DNA of 64,000 nt from Clostridia bacterium (GCA_017448975.1 JAFSKN010000065.1:1-64000); one strand, 5' to 3'. Counted from the stretch's first letter, positions 48,680 through 58,472 are shown. The notes: generated by a model from the sequence alone, not told the origin. Numbers and translations are program-made.

Positions 48680-50260
48680 TCATTCCTCCGTACCGCTGCC
48701 TAACATATGATGGCAGGCTACAAAATGATTGGGCGCGGCTTCCACCCATTCGGGCACCACATGCTGGCATACTTCGGTGCAGTAACGGCAGCGGGTGTGG
48801 AATTTGCAGCCCTCCGGGGGCTTGACGGGGCTGGGGATATCGCCCTCCAGAATCTGCAATTCTTTGTTGGATTCCACGTCGGTGGTGGGAATGGCGTTCA
48901 TCAGCGCTTCCGTATACGGATGCAGGGGATGGTCGAAAATCTCCTGAGAATCCGCCAGCTCCACGATGTTGCCCAGGTACATCACGCCGATGCGGTCGGA
49001 AATGTACTTGACCACGGACAAGTCATGGGTGATAAACAGGTAGGTCAGATTCTGCTGTTCCTTTAAATCCTGCAGCAGGTTGATGATCTGGCTTTGAATG
49101 GACACGTCCAGGGCGCTGACCGCCTCGTCGCACACCACGAACTTGGGCCGCACGGCCAGAGAACGGGCGATGCCGATGCGCTGGCGCTGGCCGCCGGAGA
49201 ACTGATGGGGATAGCGGTGGATGAAGTACGCCTGCAGGCCCGCGTCTTCCATCACCTTGATGATATTCTCCTGAAGCCGCTCGTCGGCCTTTTTAAACAT
49301 CTTATGGGCCATCATGCCCTCGGAGATGATCTGGCCTACGGTCATGCGGGGATTCAGGGAAGAATAGGGATCCTGGAAAATCATCTGCAAATCGCTGCGC
49401 AGCAGGCGGATTTCGTTATAGGTCAGGCGGGCCAGGTCGATGCCGTCATCCCGGAAGGCTTCCACCCGCTGGAATTCGGGATCGTCGGCGTATTTCTGGC
49501 GCATTTGATCGATGCGGACGCGCACATCGCTCAGGGTCTGGCGTACGCCTTTGATTTCTTCCTGTACCTTATCGACCTTTTCCCGGGCGCTTTCCTTCTT
49601 TCGCTCCAGGGACGCCGTATTCTTTCCGGCCTTTTGAGCGGTTTCCACGGCGAATTTGGCGTCTTCAAAATCCAGGTTCGCGTCGGCCAGCTTTTCTTCC
49701 AGCTTGTAAAGCTGATGCGCGTGCTGATACATTTCGGTGAAGATTTCGACGACGGGCTTCGTATCGCTGACGGTCATGAACCCGCCTAAGATATTGGCCG
49801 TATCCAGGAATTCGTCGTTGGCCGCTTTGCGGGCGGACTGCAGTTCATTCTGCTTGTCGTATTTCGCCGGGCCGTCGGGCAGGGCGTCATATTCCTTTTG
49901 CAGGGCGTCCCGCTTCTGATCCAGTTCCCTGCATTTTTCCTTGCGCTTATCCAGGGTGCTGATGGTTTCGATCACGTACTTGGGCGCAATATCGTCCAGG
50001 GATTTGCCGTAGTACATGGTGCGGCCGTCGGTTTGCCGGTACAGCTGCAGAATGGTGCGGCCCAGGGTGCTTTTCCCGCAGCCGGATTCGCCTACCAGAC
50101 CCAGGGTTTCGCCTTCGTAAATGTCCAGCGTCACACCGTCGTTGGCTTTGACGAACAGCCCCTTTGTTTTCAGGGGGAAATACTGCTTTAAATTGCTGAT
50201 CCGCAGCAGCGGTTTTTTCTGTTCAAGCCGCGTATTCTGATTATTTTCCGAGCTTGGCAT
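48680..50260 (-). CDS. oppF: OppF-type ATPase with large coiled-coil insertion
   Basis: A peptide ABC-transporter ATPase of 526 residues, about 190 longer than normal. Walker A GESGCGKST is at 57-65 but the Q-loop MIFQDPYSSLNP only at 293-304; normal spacing is about 40 residues. The insert (about 85-280) is charged and helical, with heptad-like stretches (LDKRKEKCRELDQKRDALQK; LERKKESAREKVDKVQEEI). Signature FSGGQRQ (354-360), Walker B VVCDEA and switch His are intact, as are C-terminal Fe-S-type cysteines (485, 491, 494, 498). It overlaps oppD by 20 bases. Confidence 0.93.
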   Translation of the reverse strand: MPSSENNQNTRLEQKKPLLRISNLKQYFPLKTKGLFVKANDGVTLDIYEGETLGLVGESGCGKSTLGRTILQLYRQTDGRTMYYGKSLDDIAPKYVIETISTLDKRKEKCRELDQKRDALQKEYDALPDGPAKYDKQNELQSARKAANDEFLDTANILGGFMTVSDTKPVVEIFTEMYQHAHQLYKLEEKLADANLDFEDAKFAVETAQKAGKNTASLERKKESAREKVDKVQEEIKGVRQTLSDVRVRIDQMRQKYADDPEFQRVEAFRDDGIDLARLTYNEIRLLRSDLQMIFQDPYSSLNPRMTVGQIISEGMMAHKMFKKADERLQENIIKVMEDAGLQAYFIHRYPHQFSGGQRQRIGIARSLAVRPKFVVCDEAVSALDVSIQSQIINLLQDLKEQQNLTYLFITHDLSVVKYISDRIGVMYLGNIVELADSQEIFDHPLHPYTEALMNAIPTTDVESNKELQILEGDIPSPVKPPEGCKFHTRCRYCTEVCQHVVPEWVEAAPNHFVACHHMLGSGTEE

Positions 50261-51239
50261 GACGCTCCTCCTTTCGAGCGTAGAAGCAGCGCACTTGCTG
50301 ACCGGGCAGAACTTCCTTCAGTTCCGGTTCTTCTTCCATGCACCGCTGCGTGCAATACTTGCACCGAGGCGCAAATTTACAGCCTTTGGGCAGATCCAGG
50401 GGATGAGGCACCGCGCCGGGGATGGCGTCCAGCCGTTCGTTGGCGGGAGTGTCCAGCCGGGGGATGGATACCATGAGCCCTTCCGTATAAGGATGGGAAT
50501 ATTCGCTCTTGGTAAAGATAGTGCGGGCCGGGGCCATTTCCACCACCTGGCCGCAGTACATCACGGCCACGTCGTCCGCCATCTGCGCGATCACGCCCAA
50601 GTCGTGGGTGATGAACAGGATGGAGGTGCCGTGCTCCTTTTTCAGTTCGTTCATCAGCTTCAAAATCTGGGCCTGAATGGTCACGTCCAGGGCCGTGGTG
50701 GGCTCGTCGGCGATCAGCAGCTTGGGCCGGCAGGCCAGCGCCATGGCGATCATGACGCGCTGCCGCATGCCGCCGGACAGCTGGTGCGGATATTGCTTGG
50801 CCACGGTTTCAGGATTGGGGATTTTCACGTCCTTGAGCATTTCAATGACCTTTTCCTTGGCCTGCTGCTTGGTCATGCCCTGATGGATCATGAAGGGCTC
50901 GGACACCTGCTTTTCCACGGTGAACACCGGGTTCAGGCTGGTCATGGGCTCCTGGAAGATGACGGAAATCTCGTTGCCCCGGATTTTGTACATTTCATTG
51001 CGGCTCAGCTTGGTCAATTCCTTGCCGTCAAAATGAATGGAACCGGAATCAATGTAGCCGTTGCCGTCCAGCAATTGCAGAATGCTCATGGCGGATACGC
51101 TCTTGCCGGAGCCGCTTTCACCCACCACGCCCAAGGTACGCCCGGCGTCCACGCTGTAGCTGACGCCGTTCACGGCTTTGACGATGCCGCGCTTGGTGGT
51201 GAAAAACGTATGCAGATCGTTTAATTCAAGCAATGCCAT
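50241..51239 (-). CDS. oppD: OppD-type oligopeptide transporter ATPase
   Basis: A 332-residue ATPase of normal length. Walker [12 protein letters not shown]-loop VIFQEPMTSLNPVF, signature LSGGMRQRV, Walker [13 protein letters not shown] and the oligopeptide C-terminal region are present. The C-terminal cysteines (CKFAPRCKYCTQRC) are those that bind a [4Fe-4S] cluster in DppD-type proteins. ATG 51239 is chosen because GGAGGCGGGTG precedes it; the longer frame starts inside the preceding gene. It should dimerise with the unusual OppF. Confidence 0.95.
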   Translation of the reverse strand: MALLELNDLHTFFTTKRGIVKAVNGVSYSVDAGRTLGVVGESGSGKSVSAMSILQLLDGNGYIDSGSIHFDGKELTKLSRNEMYKIRGNEISVIFQEPMTSLNPVFTVEKQVSEPFMIHQGMTKQQAKEKVIEMLKDVKIPNPETVAKQYPHQLSGGMRQRVMIAMALACRPKLLIADEPTTALDVTIQAQILKLMNELKKEHGTSILFITHDLGVIAQMADDVAVMYCGQVVEMAPARTIFTKSEYSHPYTEGLMVSIPRLDTPANERLDAIPGAVPHPLDLPKGCKFAPRCKYCTQRCMEEEPELKEVLPGQQVRCFYARKEERHAKLGK

Positions 51240-51255
51240 TGTTTCACCCGCCTCC

Positions 51256-53109
51256 TCACCGTTCCGCGCTCTTGGGGTCAACGGCGTCGCGAAGGCCGTC
51301 GCCGATCATGTTGATACAGATGGTGCACACACCGAAGATAGACGCCGGGAACACCCACTGCCACCAATACTGCTGAATGACCACGGAGTTGTTGGCGCCC
51401 TTCAGCAGATTGCCCCAGGTGGGGGTGGGCAGGGGAATGCCGAAGCCCAAATAGGAAAGGCCGGATTCGGTGAGCATGCAGGTGGCAAAGTCCAGCGTCA
51501 TGGAAACCAGCAGCAGCGACAGCACGTTGGGCAGGATGTGGCGGAACACGATCACGCCCTCCTTGATGCCCATGGCCTTGGCCGCGGTGACGTATTCCAT
51601 TTCGCGCTGGGCCAGGATCTGGGCGCGGATCAAGCGGCACGTGCCCGTCCAGGAAAGCACGCCCAGCACCACCATAACCAGGTACATTTTCTGCGTGGGA
51701 TCCAGGCGCGAGCCGATGACGGCGGACAGGATCATGGCGAAGGGAATGAAGGGTAGGCCGCCCACCACCTCGGCGATACGCATGATCAGCAGATCCGTTT
51801 TGCCGCCGAAATAACCGGCCAGGCCGCCCAGGACCACGCCGATAAAGGTGGCGATAATCACGGAGATGGCGCCAACCGTCATGGTGACGCGGCCGCCGTT
51901 GACGATGCGGGTCAGCAGGTCGCGGCCTAAGTTGTCCGTGCCGAGAATGAAGCCCTTGAGGCCCCAGGTCTGCACGGAGCCATCCTCCATGACGGCGTAG
52001 TTCTGGAAGTTGCCGGTATAAATCTCCCGGATCTTCGCGCCGTGCGCCACAGCGGCGGGTACATCGCACTGGCCGTATTTATTGCTGCCCCAGCACACCA
52101 CGTCGCCGTTTTCCAGCAGGGCGGTATAGTGGAAGCGGCCGCCATAGAGCTTTTTCACAGGGGCGGAGAATTCGGGAACGGATTTTTCGCCGTTCTTATC
52201 GTTGCCCCAGACCACCACACGCCCGTCCTCGGTGACAGCGGCCATGGTGGAGCTGGTGGAAGCGATATCCACTACCTTGGTTGCCTTCAATGCCTCGGGG
52301 ATGGCGGCAAAGGCGCTGCCCTTGTCCTTAAAGCCGGTGTAGGCCACGGTGCCGTCCTTGAGCAGGCAAATATATTCGTTGCTGGTCAGAGCCACCTTGG
52401 CAACCTGCCCCTGGTACTGGCTGCGCAGCTTGATGTCGGCCAGGTTGGAATTGCCCCACAGGTACAGGGTGCCGTCGCTGGAAACCGCGGCGGAAAACTG
52501 GTTGCTGGCCTCCAATTGGATGATGTCCCAGCTTTCGTCCGGATCCTTCATCTTCTTTTTCATGTCGCTGGTGAAATTACCCTGCTGCAGGCGGGTATTG
52601 CCCCACACGTAGAGCTGCCCGTTTTTGTCCAGGGCCACCACATGGTCGTCGCCCGCGGCGAACATCACGATGTCTGCCTCCTGCACTTCCTTCGGGATAT
52701 CCGCCACGTTGATTTTTTCCGTGATGCGGGTATAGCCCCAGGTATGCAGCTTGCCGTCCGTATCCAGGCCCACGCCGTAGGTGCGGCCCGCCGCGATATC
52801 GGCGATCTTGCCCTTCATTTCGCTGGGCACGCTCATCATGTTCTGGCTGGGGGGCAGGTTAATCAGCGTGGAATCCTGCTCGGACAGATCCAGCACCCAG
52901 TAGCGCGGCCCGATCAAAACGAACAGGAATACCAGGAAAAAGCCCACCAGGCCCACACGCACGGTCGTTTTGCTTAAGAAATTGCGCAGCATGGTGCGGA
53001 AGGGCGTCTGCACCTGCTCTTCCTGCATGATGTCCTTGACCTCCTGATCGGAGCCCATCACGCCGCGTTTCAGCCAGCGAGTCAGGAAAAAGCCTTTCTT
53101 CTTTGCCAT
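51256..53109 (-). CDS. oppC: OppC-type permease with an RCC1-like seven-repeat propeller in its first outside loop
   Basis: A 617-residue permease. Residues 1-67 contain a cytoplasmic tail and the first membrane span (VRVGLVGFFLVFLFVLIG). From about 90 to 387 there are seven RCC1-type repeats ending in DGxLxxWG: at 108-125, 153-170, 202-219, 243-259 (TG), 286-302, 324-341 and 366-383. The OppC sequence then resumes exactly at the conserved GTDNLGRDLLTRIVNGGR, followed by five spans with the EAA loop (AAKAMGIKEGVIVFRHILPN). The propeller would face outside. The reading frame is continuous, without disturbed codons. Confidence 0.94.
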   Translation of the reverse strand: MAKKKGFFLTRWLKRGVMGSDQEVKDIMQEEQVQTPFRTMLRNFLSKTTVRVGLVGFFLVFLFVLIGPRYWVLDLSEQDSTLINLPPSQNMMSVPSEMKGKIADIAAGRTYGVGLDTDGKLHTWGYTRITEKINVADIPKEVQEADIVMFAAGDDHVVALDKNGQLYVWGNTRLQQGNFTSDMKKKMKDPDESWDIIQLEASNQFSAAVSSDGTLYLWGNSNLADIKLRSQYQGQVAKVALTSNEYICLLKDGTVAYTGFKDKGSAFAAIPEALKATKVVDIASTSSTMAAVTEDGRVVVWGNDKNGEKSVPEFSAPVKKLYGGRFHYTALLENGDVVCWGSNKYGQCDVPAAVAHGAKIREIYTGNFQNYAVMEDGSVQTWGLKGFILGTDNLGRDLLTRIVNGGRVTMTVGAISVIIATFIGVVLGGLAGYFGGKTDLLIMRIAEVVGGLPFIPFAMILSAVIGSRLDPTQKMYLVMVVLGVLSWTGTCRLIRAQILAQREMEYVTAAKAMGIKEGVIVFRHILPNVLSLLLVSMTLDFATCMLTESGLSYLGFGIPLPTPTWGNLLKGANNSVVIQQYWWQWVFPASIFGVCTICINMIGDGLRDAVDPKSAER

Positions 53110-53123
53110 TTTTCCTTCCCTCC

Positions 53124-54143
53124 TTACTTATCCACGCGGACGCGCGGGTCTACCAGGCCGTAGCTGATATCGATCAGTAGCGAGCCCACCAAAGAAACGA
53201 TGGAATAGAACATCTGGATGGCAAGCACCAGCTCAAAGTCCATGTTGTTCAGGCCCTGCCAGTACAGCTTGCCCATGCCGTTCAGGGAGAACGTGTTTTC
53301 AATAATGACGGAGCCGCCGAAGATGCCCAGGAACCAGCCCAGAATACTGGTAATGACGGGCAGCAGGGCGTTGCGCCAGGCGTGGGAATAAATGACCACC
53401 TTTTCCTTGAGGCCCTTGGCTCGGGCGGTGCGGATATAATCCATGCTCAGGGCGTCGATCATGGAAGAACGCACGTACCGCGTCATGCCGCCTAAGGACC
53501 CGAAGGTCATGACGATCACGGGCAGGGCGATGTGGTACAGCATGTCCACAAATTCTTCCCAGCTATTGGCGTACTCCATGCCCGCCGTCTTTTGCCCCAT
53601 AATGGGGAAAACGCGCCACAGCACGCAGAAGATATACATAAAGATCAGGGCGATGATGTAGACGGGGATCGAGTACCCCAACATCGTCACCACCTGAGTG
53701 GCGCTGTCAAACCGTTTGCCCTTATGCACAGCACAGTATATGCCCAGGGGGATGGTGATGCTCAGGGAGGCGATGGTGGAAAAAATATTGATGAAAATGG
53801 TGTTCCCCATGGGAGCCTGAATCACTTCCACCACGTTTCGCTTATAGAGATTGGAATAGCCGAAGTTGCCTTCCAGCACGCCGTTGAACGTGCCGTCCGT
53901 ATCCTGCCAAAGCCCCATCCATCTCAAATACCGCACCACCAGCGGATCGTCCAGGCCCATTTCCTTGCGAAGCTGCTGGTACAGCATCTGGTATTCGTCG
54001 GCCTTCAGCCCTTTCCGCTGCGGCTCCAATTCCTGCCGTGCCGGGTCGGTAGGGATCAGGTTATAGAGCGAATACATCAGGAAGGACAGAATCAAAAAGA
54101 CCACCACGATGTATCCGCAGCGCTTGAGTATATACTTGCCCAC
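53124..54143 (-). CDS. oppB: OppB-type oligopeptide transporter permease
   Basis: A permease of about 340 residues with six predicted spans. The first is YIVVVFLILSFLMYSLYNLIP; the outside loop ends with GNFGYSNLYKRNVVEVIQAPMGNTI, matching the GDLGxS...PV region; the EAA loop is RTARAKGLKEKVVIYSHAWRNALLP. The start is GTG 54143, nine bases after GGGGG; the longer frame includes the ribosome site. In contrast to its OppC partner it has no extra domain. It forms the channel with the RCC1-bearing OppC. Confidence 0.95.
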   Translation of the reverse strand: MGKYILKRCGYIVVVFLILSFLMYSLYNLIPTDPARQELEPQRKGLKADEYQMLYQQLRKEMGLDDPLVVRYLRWMGLWQDTDGTFNGVLEGNFGYSNLYKRNVVEVIQAPMGNTIFINIFSTIASLSITIPLGIYCAVHKGKRFDSATQVVTMLGYSIPVYIIALIFMYIFCVLWRVFPIMGQKTAGMEYANSWEEFVDMLYHIALPVIVMTFGSLGGMTRYVRSSMIDALSMDYIRTARAKGLKEKVVIYSHAWRNALLPVITSILGWFLGIFGGSVIIENTFSLNGMGKLYWQGLNNMDFELVLAIQMFYSIVSLVGSLLIDISYGLVDPRVRVDK

Positions 54144-54251
54144 GAGGCATTTCCCCCTTAAACTGCATCTTGCCCCTCCGGGCAATGGCATCAGCCGGCC
54201 CGCGTCGCGGCAGGCTCATGTCATTGCCCCGGGTATCTATGGAACGGCAGA

Positions 54252-54276
54252 GGGCGGACACCGGAGTGCCCGCCCC
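54252..54276 (-). promoter_or_regulatory. Hairpin between binding-protein and permease genes (opp1)
   Basis: GGGCGGACAC (54252-54261) pairs with GTGCCCGCCC (54266-54275), one mismatch. There is no T-run. Hairpins at this place in ABC operons often stabilise the upstream mRNA so the binding protein is made in excess; that is inference here. Confidence 0.55.
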
Positions 54277-54309
54277 CTGTTGACTGTGTATCGTTGTTAC
54301 TGGTTGATC

Positions 54310-56217
54310 TTACTTGGCGATATTCGCGTAAACGATCGCGTTCTGGAAGGACCAGTAAGAGGTCTGCTCGTAGTTCTCCAGCCAGTCGGGATACACGGAA
54401 ACGTAGATGTTGCTGTACAGCGGTACTTCGGGCAGCAGCTCGTTCCACAGCTGGATGAACTGTTTCCAGATTTCCAGGTAAGTGTCGCTGTCGCCAGCTT
54501 CCACGCCGTACACCATGTCCATGGTCAGCTTGTCCAGTTCGGGATTGATGATGAAGTTGGTGTTGTAGCCTTCAGCCAGCAGAGCGGGATCCACGGTGTA
54601 GTCGTAAGAGCGGTCATACACGGGAGTGCTCCAGTTGCTGGCCAGGTTGTACATGCAGTAGGTGGGCACGCCGTACTTGTCGCCCTGGGTAGCGTCGCGG
54701 TACATGTAGTTGAGCAGTTCGGAGAAGGTCATCACGTTCTGGTTGATCTTCATACCGGCGGCCGCGGTCTGCTCGCCGTTGGCCAGCATAACGCTCAGCA
54801 GGTCGGAAACGGAGTTGCCCTCGGAGGAGGACCATTCGATTTCCAGGCCCATCAGATAGGTGCCGTCGTCCAGCTTCTTGGTGTGCACATAGTTGCCGGC
54901 TTCTTCAGCGGTCACTTTCTTGTAGCGGATGCCTTCTACGTAGTCGTTGCCGTTCTCGTCGTACACCCAGCCATCGGCGACCAGCTCGGCCACGGCGGCT
55001 TCGGGATTGTAGGCGTAGTTGTTCAGGTTTTCATCCAGCCATTCTTCGGCGGCCTGGGCCATCCACATGGCGGAGCCATAGGGGCCGTTCACAACGCCGC
55101 CCCAGCCCTGGCAGAAGGTGTTGGCAAATTCGTTGCGGTCCAGCAGCAGAGCCACGGCGTGACGGACAGCTTCAAACTGGGTGGGACCAAAGTCGCACTG
55201 GAACATGATCTTGCCGTAGCCGGGACGGTCGAACTGCGCGTAGTTGAAGCCATAGCCCAGGGCTTTCTTGTTGTCTTCGTCTTCGATCAGGTCCATGGCC
55301 TGATTGACCTGCTCGCCGTCGGTGATGGTGTCATAGAAGTTGAAAGCGCCGGTCTTCATGGCGTCGAACCAAGTGGCGTCTTCAGCCCTGGTGATAACGA
55401 TCTTGGGCACGGAGGGCTTCTGGCCTTCGTAGTTGCCGTTGTAGTTCTCGTTGATCACGAGGGTGGCCTGCTTGGAAGCCTGGTCGAATTCAACCAGCTT
55501 GTAGGGGCCGGTGGAAACGCGGGATTCGGAGGCGTTGAAGCGGGAAGCTTCCAGGGTCGCGGCGATCGCGTCCTTGGTCAGGCCTTCAAAGTAGACGCCT
55601 TCGCCGTCATCCTTGATGGTAACGGCTTCGCCCAGCCAGTACTTCATGCTGTAAGCGCTCACGGAAGCGTAGGTGATATCGTAGAAATAGGGCACCTTAT
55701 CGGCCACGATCTGCAGGGACATGGTCTTGTCGTCCAGGATGCGCAGACCGGAGATGACGGAAGCGGTGCCGTCATAATAAGCCTGGCCGCCTTCGATGGT
55801 GAGGTAAGCGGTCAGTTTGGCGCCGACTTCGGAAGCGACGGCGGAGCAGCCGAAGGCGGTGGGCCATACGAAATCCTGAATGGTGATGGGATCGCCGTTG
55901 CTGTAGACCAGACCATCCTTGATCTTGATGGTGTAGGTCTTGGTGCCATCCTCGTTCATAACGCCTTCAACGGATTCGGCGACGGTGGGATTGACGATAT
56001 ATTCGCCTTCCTTGTTCATCACAACGGTCGCGCAATCGTTGCTCAGTTCGCGGATCATGGCGTCGGCCGCGTTGTTGGTCCACCATGCGCCGGGAGCGAA
56101 GTCGCCGGAGATTTCGGTGGAGGTGCCGTAGATCAGTACATGCTCATCTTCGGCGATCGCGCTTACCATGGTGAAAACCATCACCATAGTCAGAAGCATA
56201 GCCAGGATTTTCTTCAT
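54310..56217 (-). CDS. Oligopeptide-type solute-binding protein (family 5), no lipobox
   Basis: A 635-residue extracellular binding protein. Signal peptide MKKILAMLLTMVMVFTMVSA then IA|EDE, with no cysteine at the cleavage site, so no lipoprotein anchor. The SBP_bac_5 fold is seen in NPTVAESVEGVMNEDGTKTYTIKIKDGLVYSNG and RHAVALLLDRNEFAN. At 635 residues it is longer than the usual 540. AGGAGG precedes ATG 56217; an upstream in-frame stretch lacks any family match. It should feed peptides to the first transporter. Confidence 0.94.
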   Translation of the reverse strand: MKKILAMLLTMVMVFTMVSAIAEDEHVLIYGTSTEISGDFAPGAWWTNNAADAMIRELSNDCATVVMNKEGEYIVNPTVAESVEGVMNEDGTKTYTIKIKDGLVYSNGDPITIQDFVWPTAFGCSAVASEVGAKLTAYLTIEGGQAYYDGTASVISGLRILDDKTMSLQIVADKVPYFYDITYASVSAYSMKYWLGEAVTIKDDGEGVYFEGLTKDAIAATLEASRFNASESRVSTGPYKLVEFDQASKQATLVINENYNGNYEGQKPSVPKIVITRAEDATWFDAMKTGAFNFYDTITDGEQVNQAMDLIEDEDNKKALGYGFNYAQFDRPGYGKIMFQCDFGPTQFEAVRHAVALLLDRNEFANTFCQGWGGVVNGPYGSAMWMAQAAEEWLDENLNNYAYNPEAAVAELVADGWVYDENGNDYVEGIRYKKVTAEEAGNYVHTKKLDDGTYLMGLEIEWSSSEGNSVSDLLSVMLANGEQTAAAGMKINQNVMTFSELLNYMYRDATQGDKYGVPTYCMYNLASNWSTPVYDRSYDYTVDPALLAEGYNTNFIINPELDKLTMDMVYGVEAGDSDTYLEIWKQFIQLWNELLPEVPLYSNIYVSVYPDWLENYEQTSYWSFQNAIVYANIAK

Positions 56218-56265
56218 TCTGTGGTTCCTCCTATTAAAATTGATCCATCTCTTGATGGTTGTATT

Positions 56266-56294
56266 ATTATCGCATATTTCTCCCTGAAATGCAA
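56266..56294 (-). promoter_or_regulatory. Promoter of the first oligopeptide transporter operon
   Basis: Minus strand TTGCAT (56294-56289), 17-base spacer, GATAAT (56271-56266), 49 bases before the binding-protein ATG. Confidence 0.65.
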
Positions 56295-56345
56295 GTATGA
56301 ATTGTAGAATACAGTAAAAATTCTTCCGAAAGTCTGCCGGACGCG

Positions 56346-56390
56346 AAAAAGCCCGCGCATCGCGCCCCCGGCGGCGCGCGATGACGCGGA
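56346..56390 (-). terminator. Terminator of the second oligopeptide transporter operon
   Basis: The arms CCGCGTCATCGCG and CGCGATGCGCGG (56389-56377 / 56364-56353) form a stem with one bulge, followed on the minus strand by GCTTTTTCG. It separates the two opp operons. Confidence 0.85.
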
Positions 56391-56399
56391 CAAATTTTC

Positions 56400-58457
56400 T
56401 TACAGTCGCATTTCCTTCCTGTATCCGTCCAGCTCGGGCCGGTTGGCGTACACGAAATGTCCGGGAATGATTTCCGTCCATTCCGGGCCTTCCTTTTCGT
56501 AATGATGCTGATCGGGGTCGTATACCAGCAGCTTCTTGGCCCTCTCCACGTAGGGGTTGGGGTTGGGAACGGCGGACAGCAGGGCTTTTGTATACGGGTG
56601 CAGGGGATGGGCGAACAGTTCCTCCGCCTCGGCCAGCTCCACGATGCGGCCCTTATGAATGACGGCAATGCGGTCCGAGATGAAGCGCACCACGGAAAGG
56701 TCATGGGCGATGAACAGATAGGTGAGCCCGCGGCTCTTTTTCAGGTCGTTCAGCAGGTTCAGCACCTGGGCGCGGATGGATACGTCCAGGGCGGAAATGG
56801 GTTCGTCGGCAACGATGAACTGGGGCTCCATGATCAGGCTGCGGGCGATGCCGATGCGCTGGCGCTGGCCGCCGGAAAACTCATGGGGGAAGCGGCTGGA
56901 GAATTCCGGCAGCAGGCCCACTTCCTGCAGGGCCCGCTGAACCTTATCCTGCCGGTCATGCTCATTGTTATACAGATGATAGTTGATCAGGCCCTCGGAC
57001 ACGATGTAGTCCACCTTGGCGCGCTCATTCAGGGACGCCATGGGATCCTGGAAGATCATTTGCATGGAACGGATGACCTTGGTATCCATTTCCTTGCTGA
57101 TCTTGCCGCTGACCCGCTCGCCCTTGAACAGCACTTCGCCGCTGGTAATGGGGTTGATGCGCACGATGGCGCGGCCGATGGTGGTTTTGCCGCTGCCACT
57201 CTCCCCCACCAGAGAAAAGGTTTCGCCTTTGTAGATTTCAAAATTCACATGATCCACGGCTACGAACTTTTTCCGGCCCGAGCCGAAGGTGACCTGCATA
57301 TCCTTCACCTGGATCAGTGTTTCCCGGTTGGGATCAAGATGCGGATGATAGGCGCTGGGATCGGTGCCGGTGCTGGTCATGCTGATCTGGGAGAGCCGCT
57401 GGATGGCCTTGGGCTGCTCCACCTTGGGGGCGCGTGGATCGCGCAGCCAGGATTTTACCATGTGGGTGCCCGTCACCTCATACATGGGAGGCTCTTCCTG
57501 GAAATCGATGTTCAGGGCGTGCTTGTTGCGGGGGGCGAAAGCGTCGCCCACGATCTTGGTATAAGCGGTGGGCGGCGTGCCGTCGATGGCGGGCAGCTTT
57601 TCGCCCTTGACGCCCAGCTGCGGCAGCGCGCACAGCAGCGCGCTGGTGTAGGGGTGCTGGGGATCGAAGAACACTTCGTTGGCCATGCCGATCTCGATGA
57701 TCTGGCCGCCGTACATCACCGCCACCCGGTCGGCCACGTTGGCTACCACGCCCAAGTCGTGGGTGATGTAGATGATGGTCATGTTCTGCTCTTTCTGCAG
57801 ACGGCGGATCAAATCGAGGATTTGCGCCTGAATGGTCACGTCCAGGGCGGTGGTGGGTTCGTCGCAGATCAGAATCTGCGGGCGGCAGGCCACGGCGATG
57901 GCGATGACCACGCGCTGGCGCATACCGCCGGAAAACTCATGGGGATACTGCCGGTAGCGGCGCACCGGGTCCGGGATGCCCACGGCTTCCAGGATGCGCA
58001 GCACTTCCTGCTTGGCGGCGGAGCCTTTTAAGCCCTGGTGCAGCTCCACGCTCTCCTGGATCTGATAGCCGATGGTTTTCAGGGGGTTCAGGCTGGTCAT
58101 GGGGTCCTGGGTGACCATGGCGATCTTCTTGCCGCGGATGCGCAGCCAGTCCTTTTCGGTGAACTGGGCCAGGTCCTCCCCCTGGTACATGATGGAGCCG
58201 TTGGTGATGCTGCCGTTTTTATCCAGCATGCCCACAAAGCACTTGGTGAACACGCTCTTGCCGCTGCCGGATTCGCCCACGATGGCTAAGGTTTCGCCCT
58301 CGTACAGGTCCAGAGAAGTGCGGCGGATGGCGGTCAGCTTTTTGCCGCGGAGGGAAAAGGTCACTTCCACCTCCCGGGCGGAAAGCAGGGGTTCCTGGGC
58401 TAAGATCTGCTTGGCGCGGGCGTCGAAATCCACGGTGTACAGATTGTTGTCATTCAT
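56400..58457 (-). CDS. Fused OppD-OppF dual ATPase
   Basis: A 685-residue protein with two complete ABC ATPase domains. Domain 1 has Walker [10 protein letters not shown] (61-69), FSGGMRQ (175-181) and [11 protein letters not shown]; domain 2 has Walker [10 protein letters not shown] (418-426), FSGGQRQ (527-533) and [13 protein letters not shown] linker at about 330-380 joins them. In domain 1, the region that binds [4Fe-4S] in DppD/OppD (GCxFAPRC) reads [11 protein letters not shown], so the cysteines are gone. It is the last gene of the second operon. One polypeptide would form both halves of the motor. Confidence 0.95.
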   Translation of the reverse strand: MNDNNLYTVDFDARAKQILAQEPLLSAREVEVTFSLRGKKLTAIRRTSLDLYEGETLAIVGESGSGKSVFTKCFVGMLDKNGSITNGSIMYQGEDLAQFTEKDWLRIRGKKIAMVTQDPMTSLNPLKTIGYQIQESVELHQGLKGSAAKQEVLRILEAVGIPDPVRRYRQYPHEFSGGMRQRVVIAIAVACRPQILICDEPTTALDVTIQAQILDLIRRLQKEQNMTIIYITHDLGVVANVADRVAVMYGGQIIEIGMANEVFFDPQHPYTSALLCALPQLGVKGEKLPAIDGTPPTAYTKIVGDAFAPRNKHALNIDFQEEPPMYEVTGTHMVKSWLRDPRAPKVEQPKAIQRLSQISMTSTGTDPSAYHPHLDPNRETLIQVKDMQVTFGSGRKKFVAVDHVNFEIYKGETFSLVGESGSGKTTIGRAIVRINPITSGEVLFKGERVSGKISKEMDTKVIRSMQMIFQDPMASLNERAKVDYIVSEGLINYHLYNNEHDRQDKVQRALQEVGLLPEFSSRFPHEFSGGQRQRIGIARSLIMEPQFIVADEPISALDVSIRAQVLNLLNDLKKSRGLTYLFIAHDLSVVRFISDRIAVIHKGRIVELAEAEELFAHPLHPYTKALLSAVPNPNPYVERAKKLLVYDPDQHHYEKEGPEWTEIIPGHFVYANRPELDGYRKEMRL

Positions 58458-58472
58458 TTGCCGCGCCCTCCT

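Noticed and set aside
51256..53109. RCC1 region as a separate gene wrongly joined to oppC
   Set aside because: The frame is continuous, the N-terminal tail and first span belong to OppC, no internal ribosome site or stop is seen, and the flanking permease motifs are complete.
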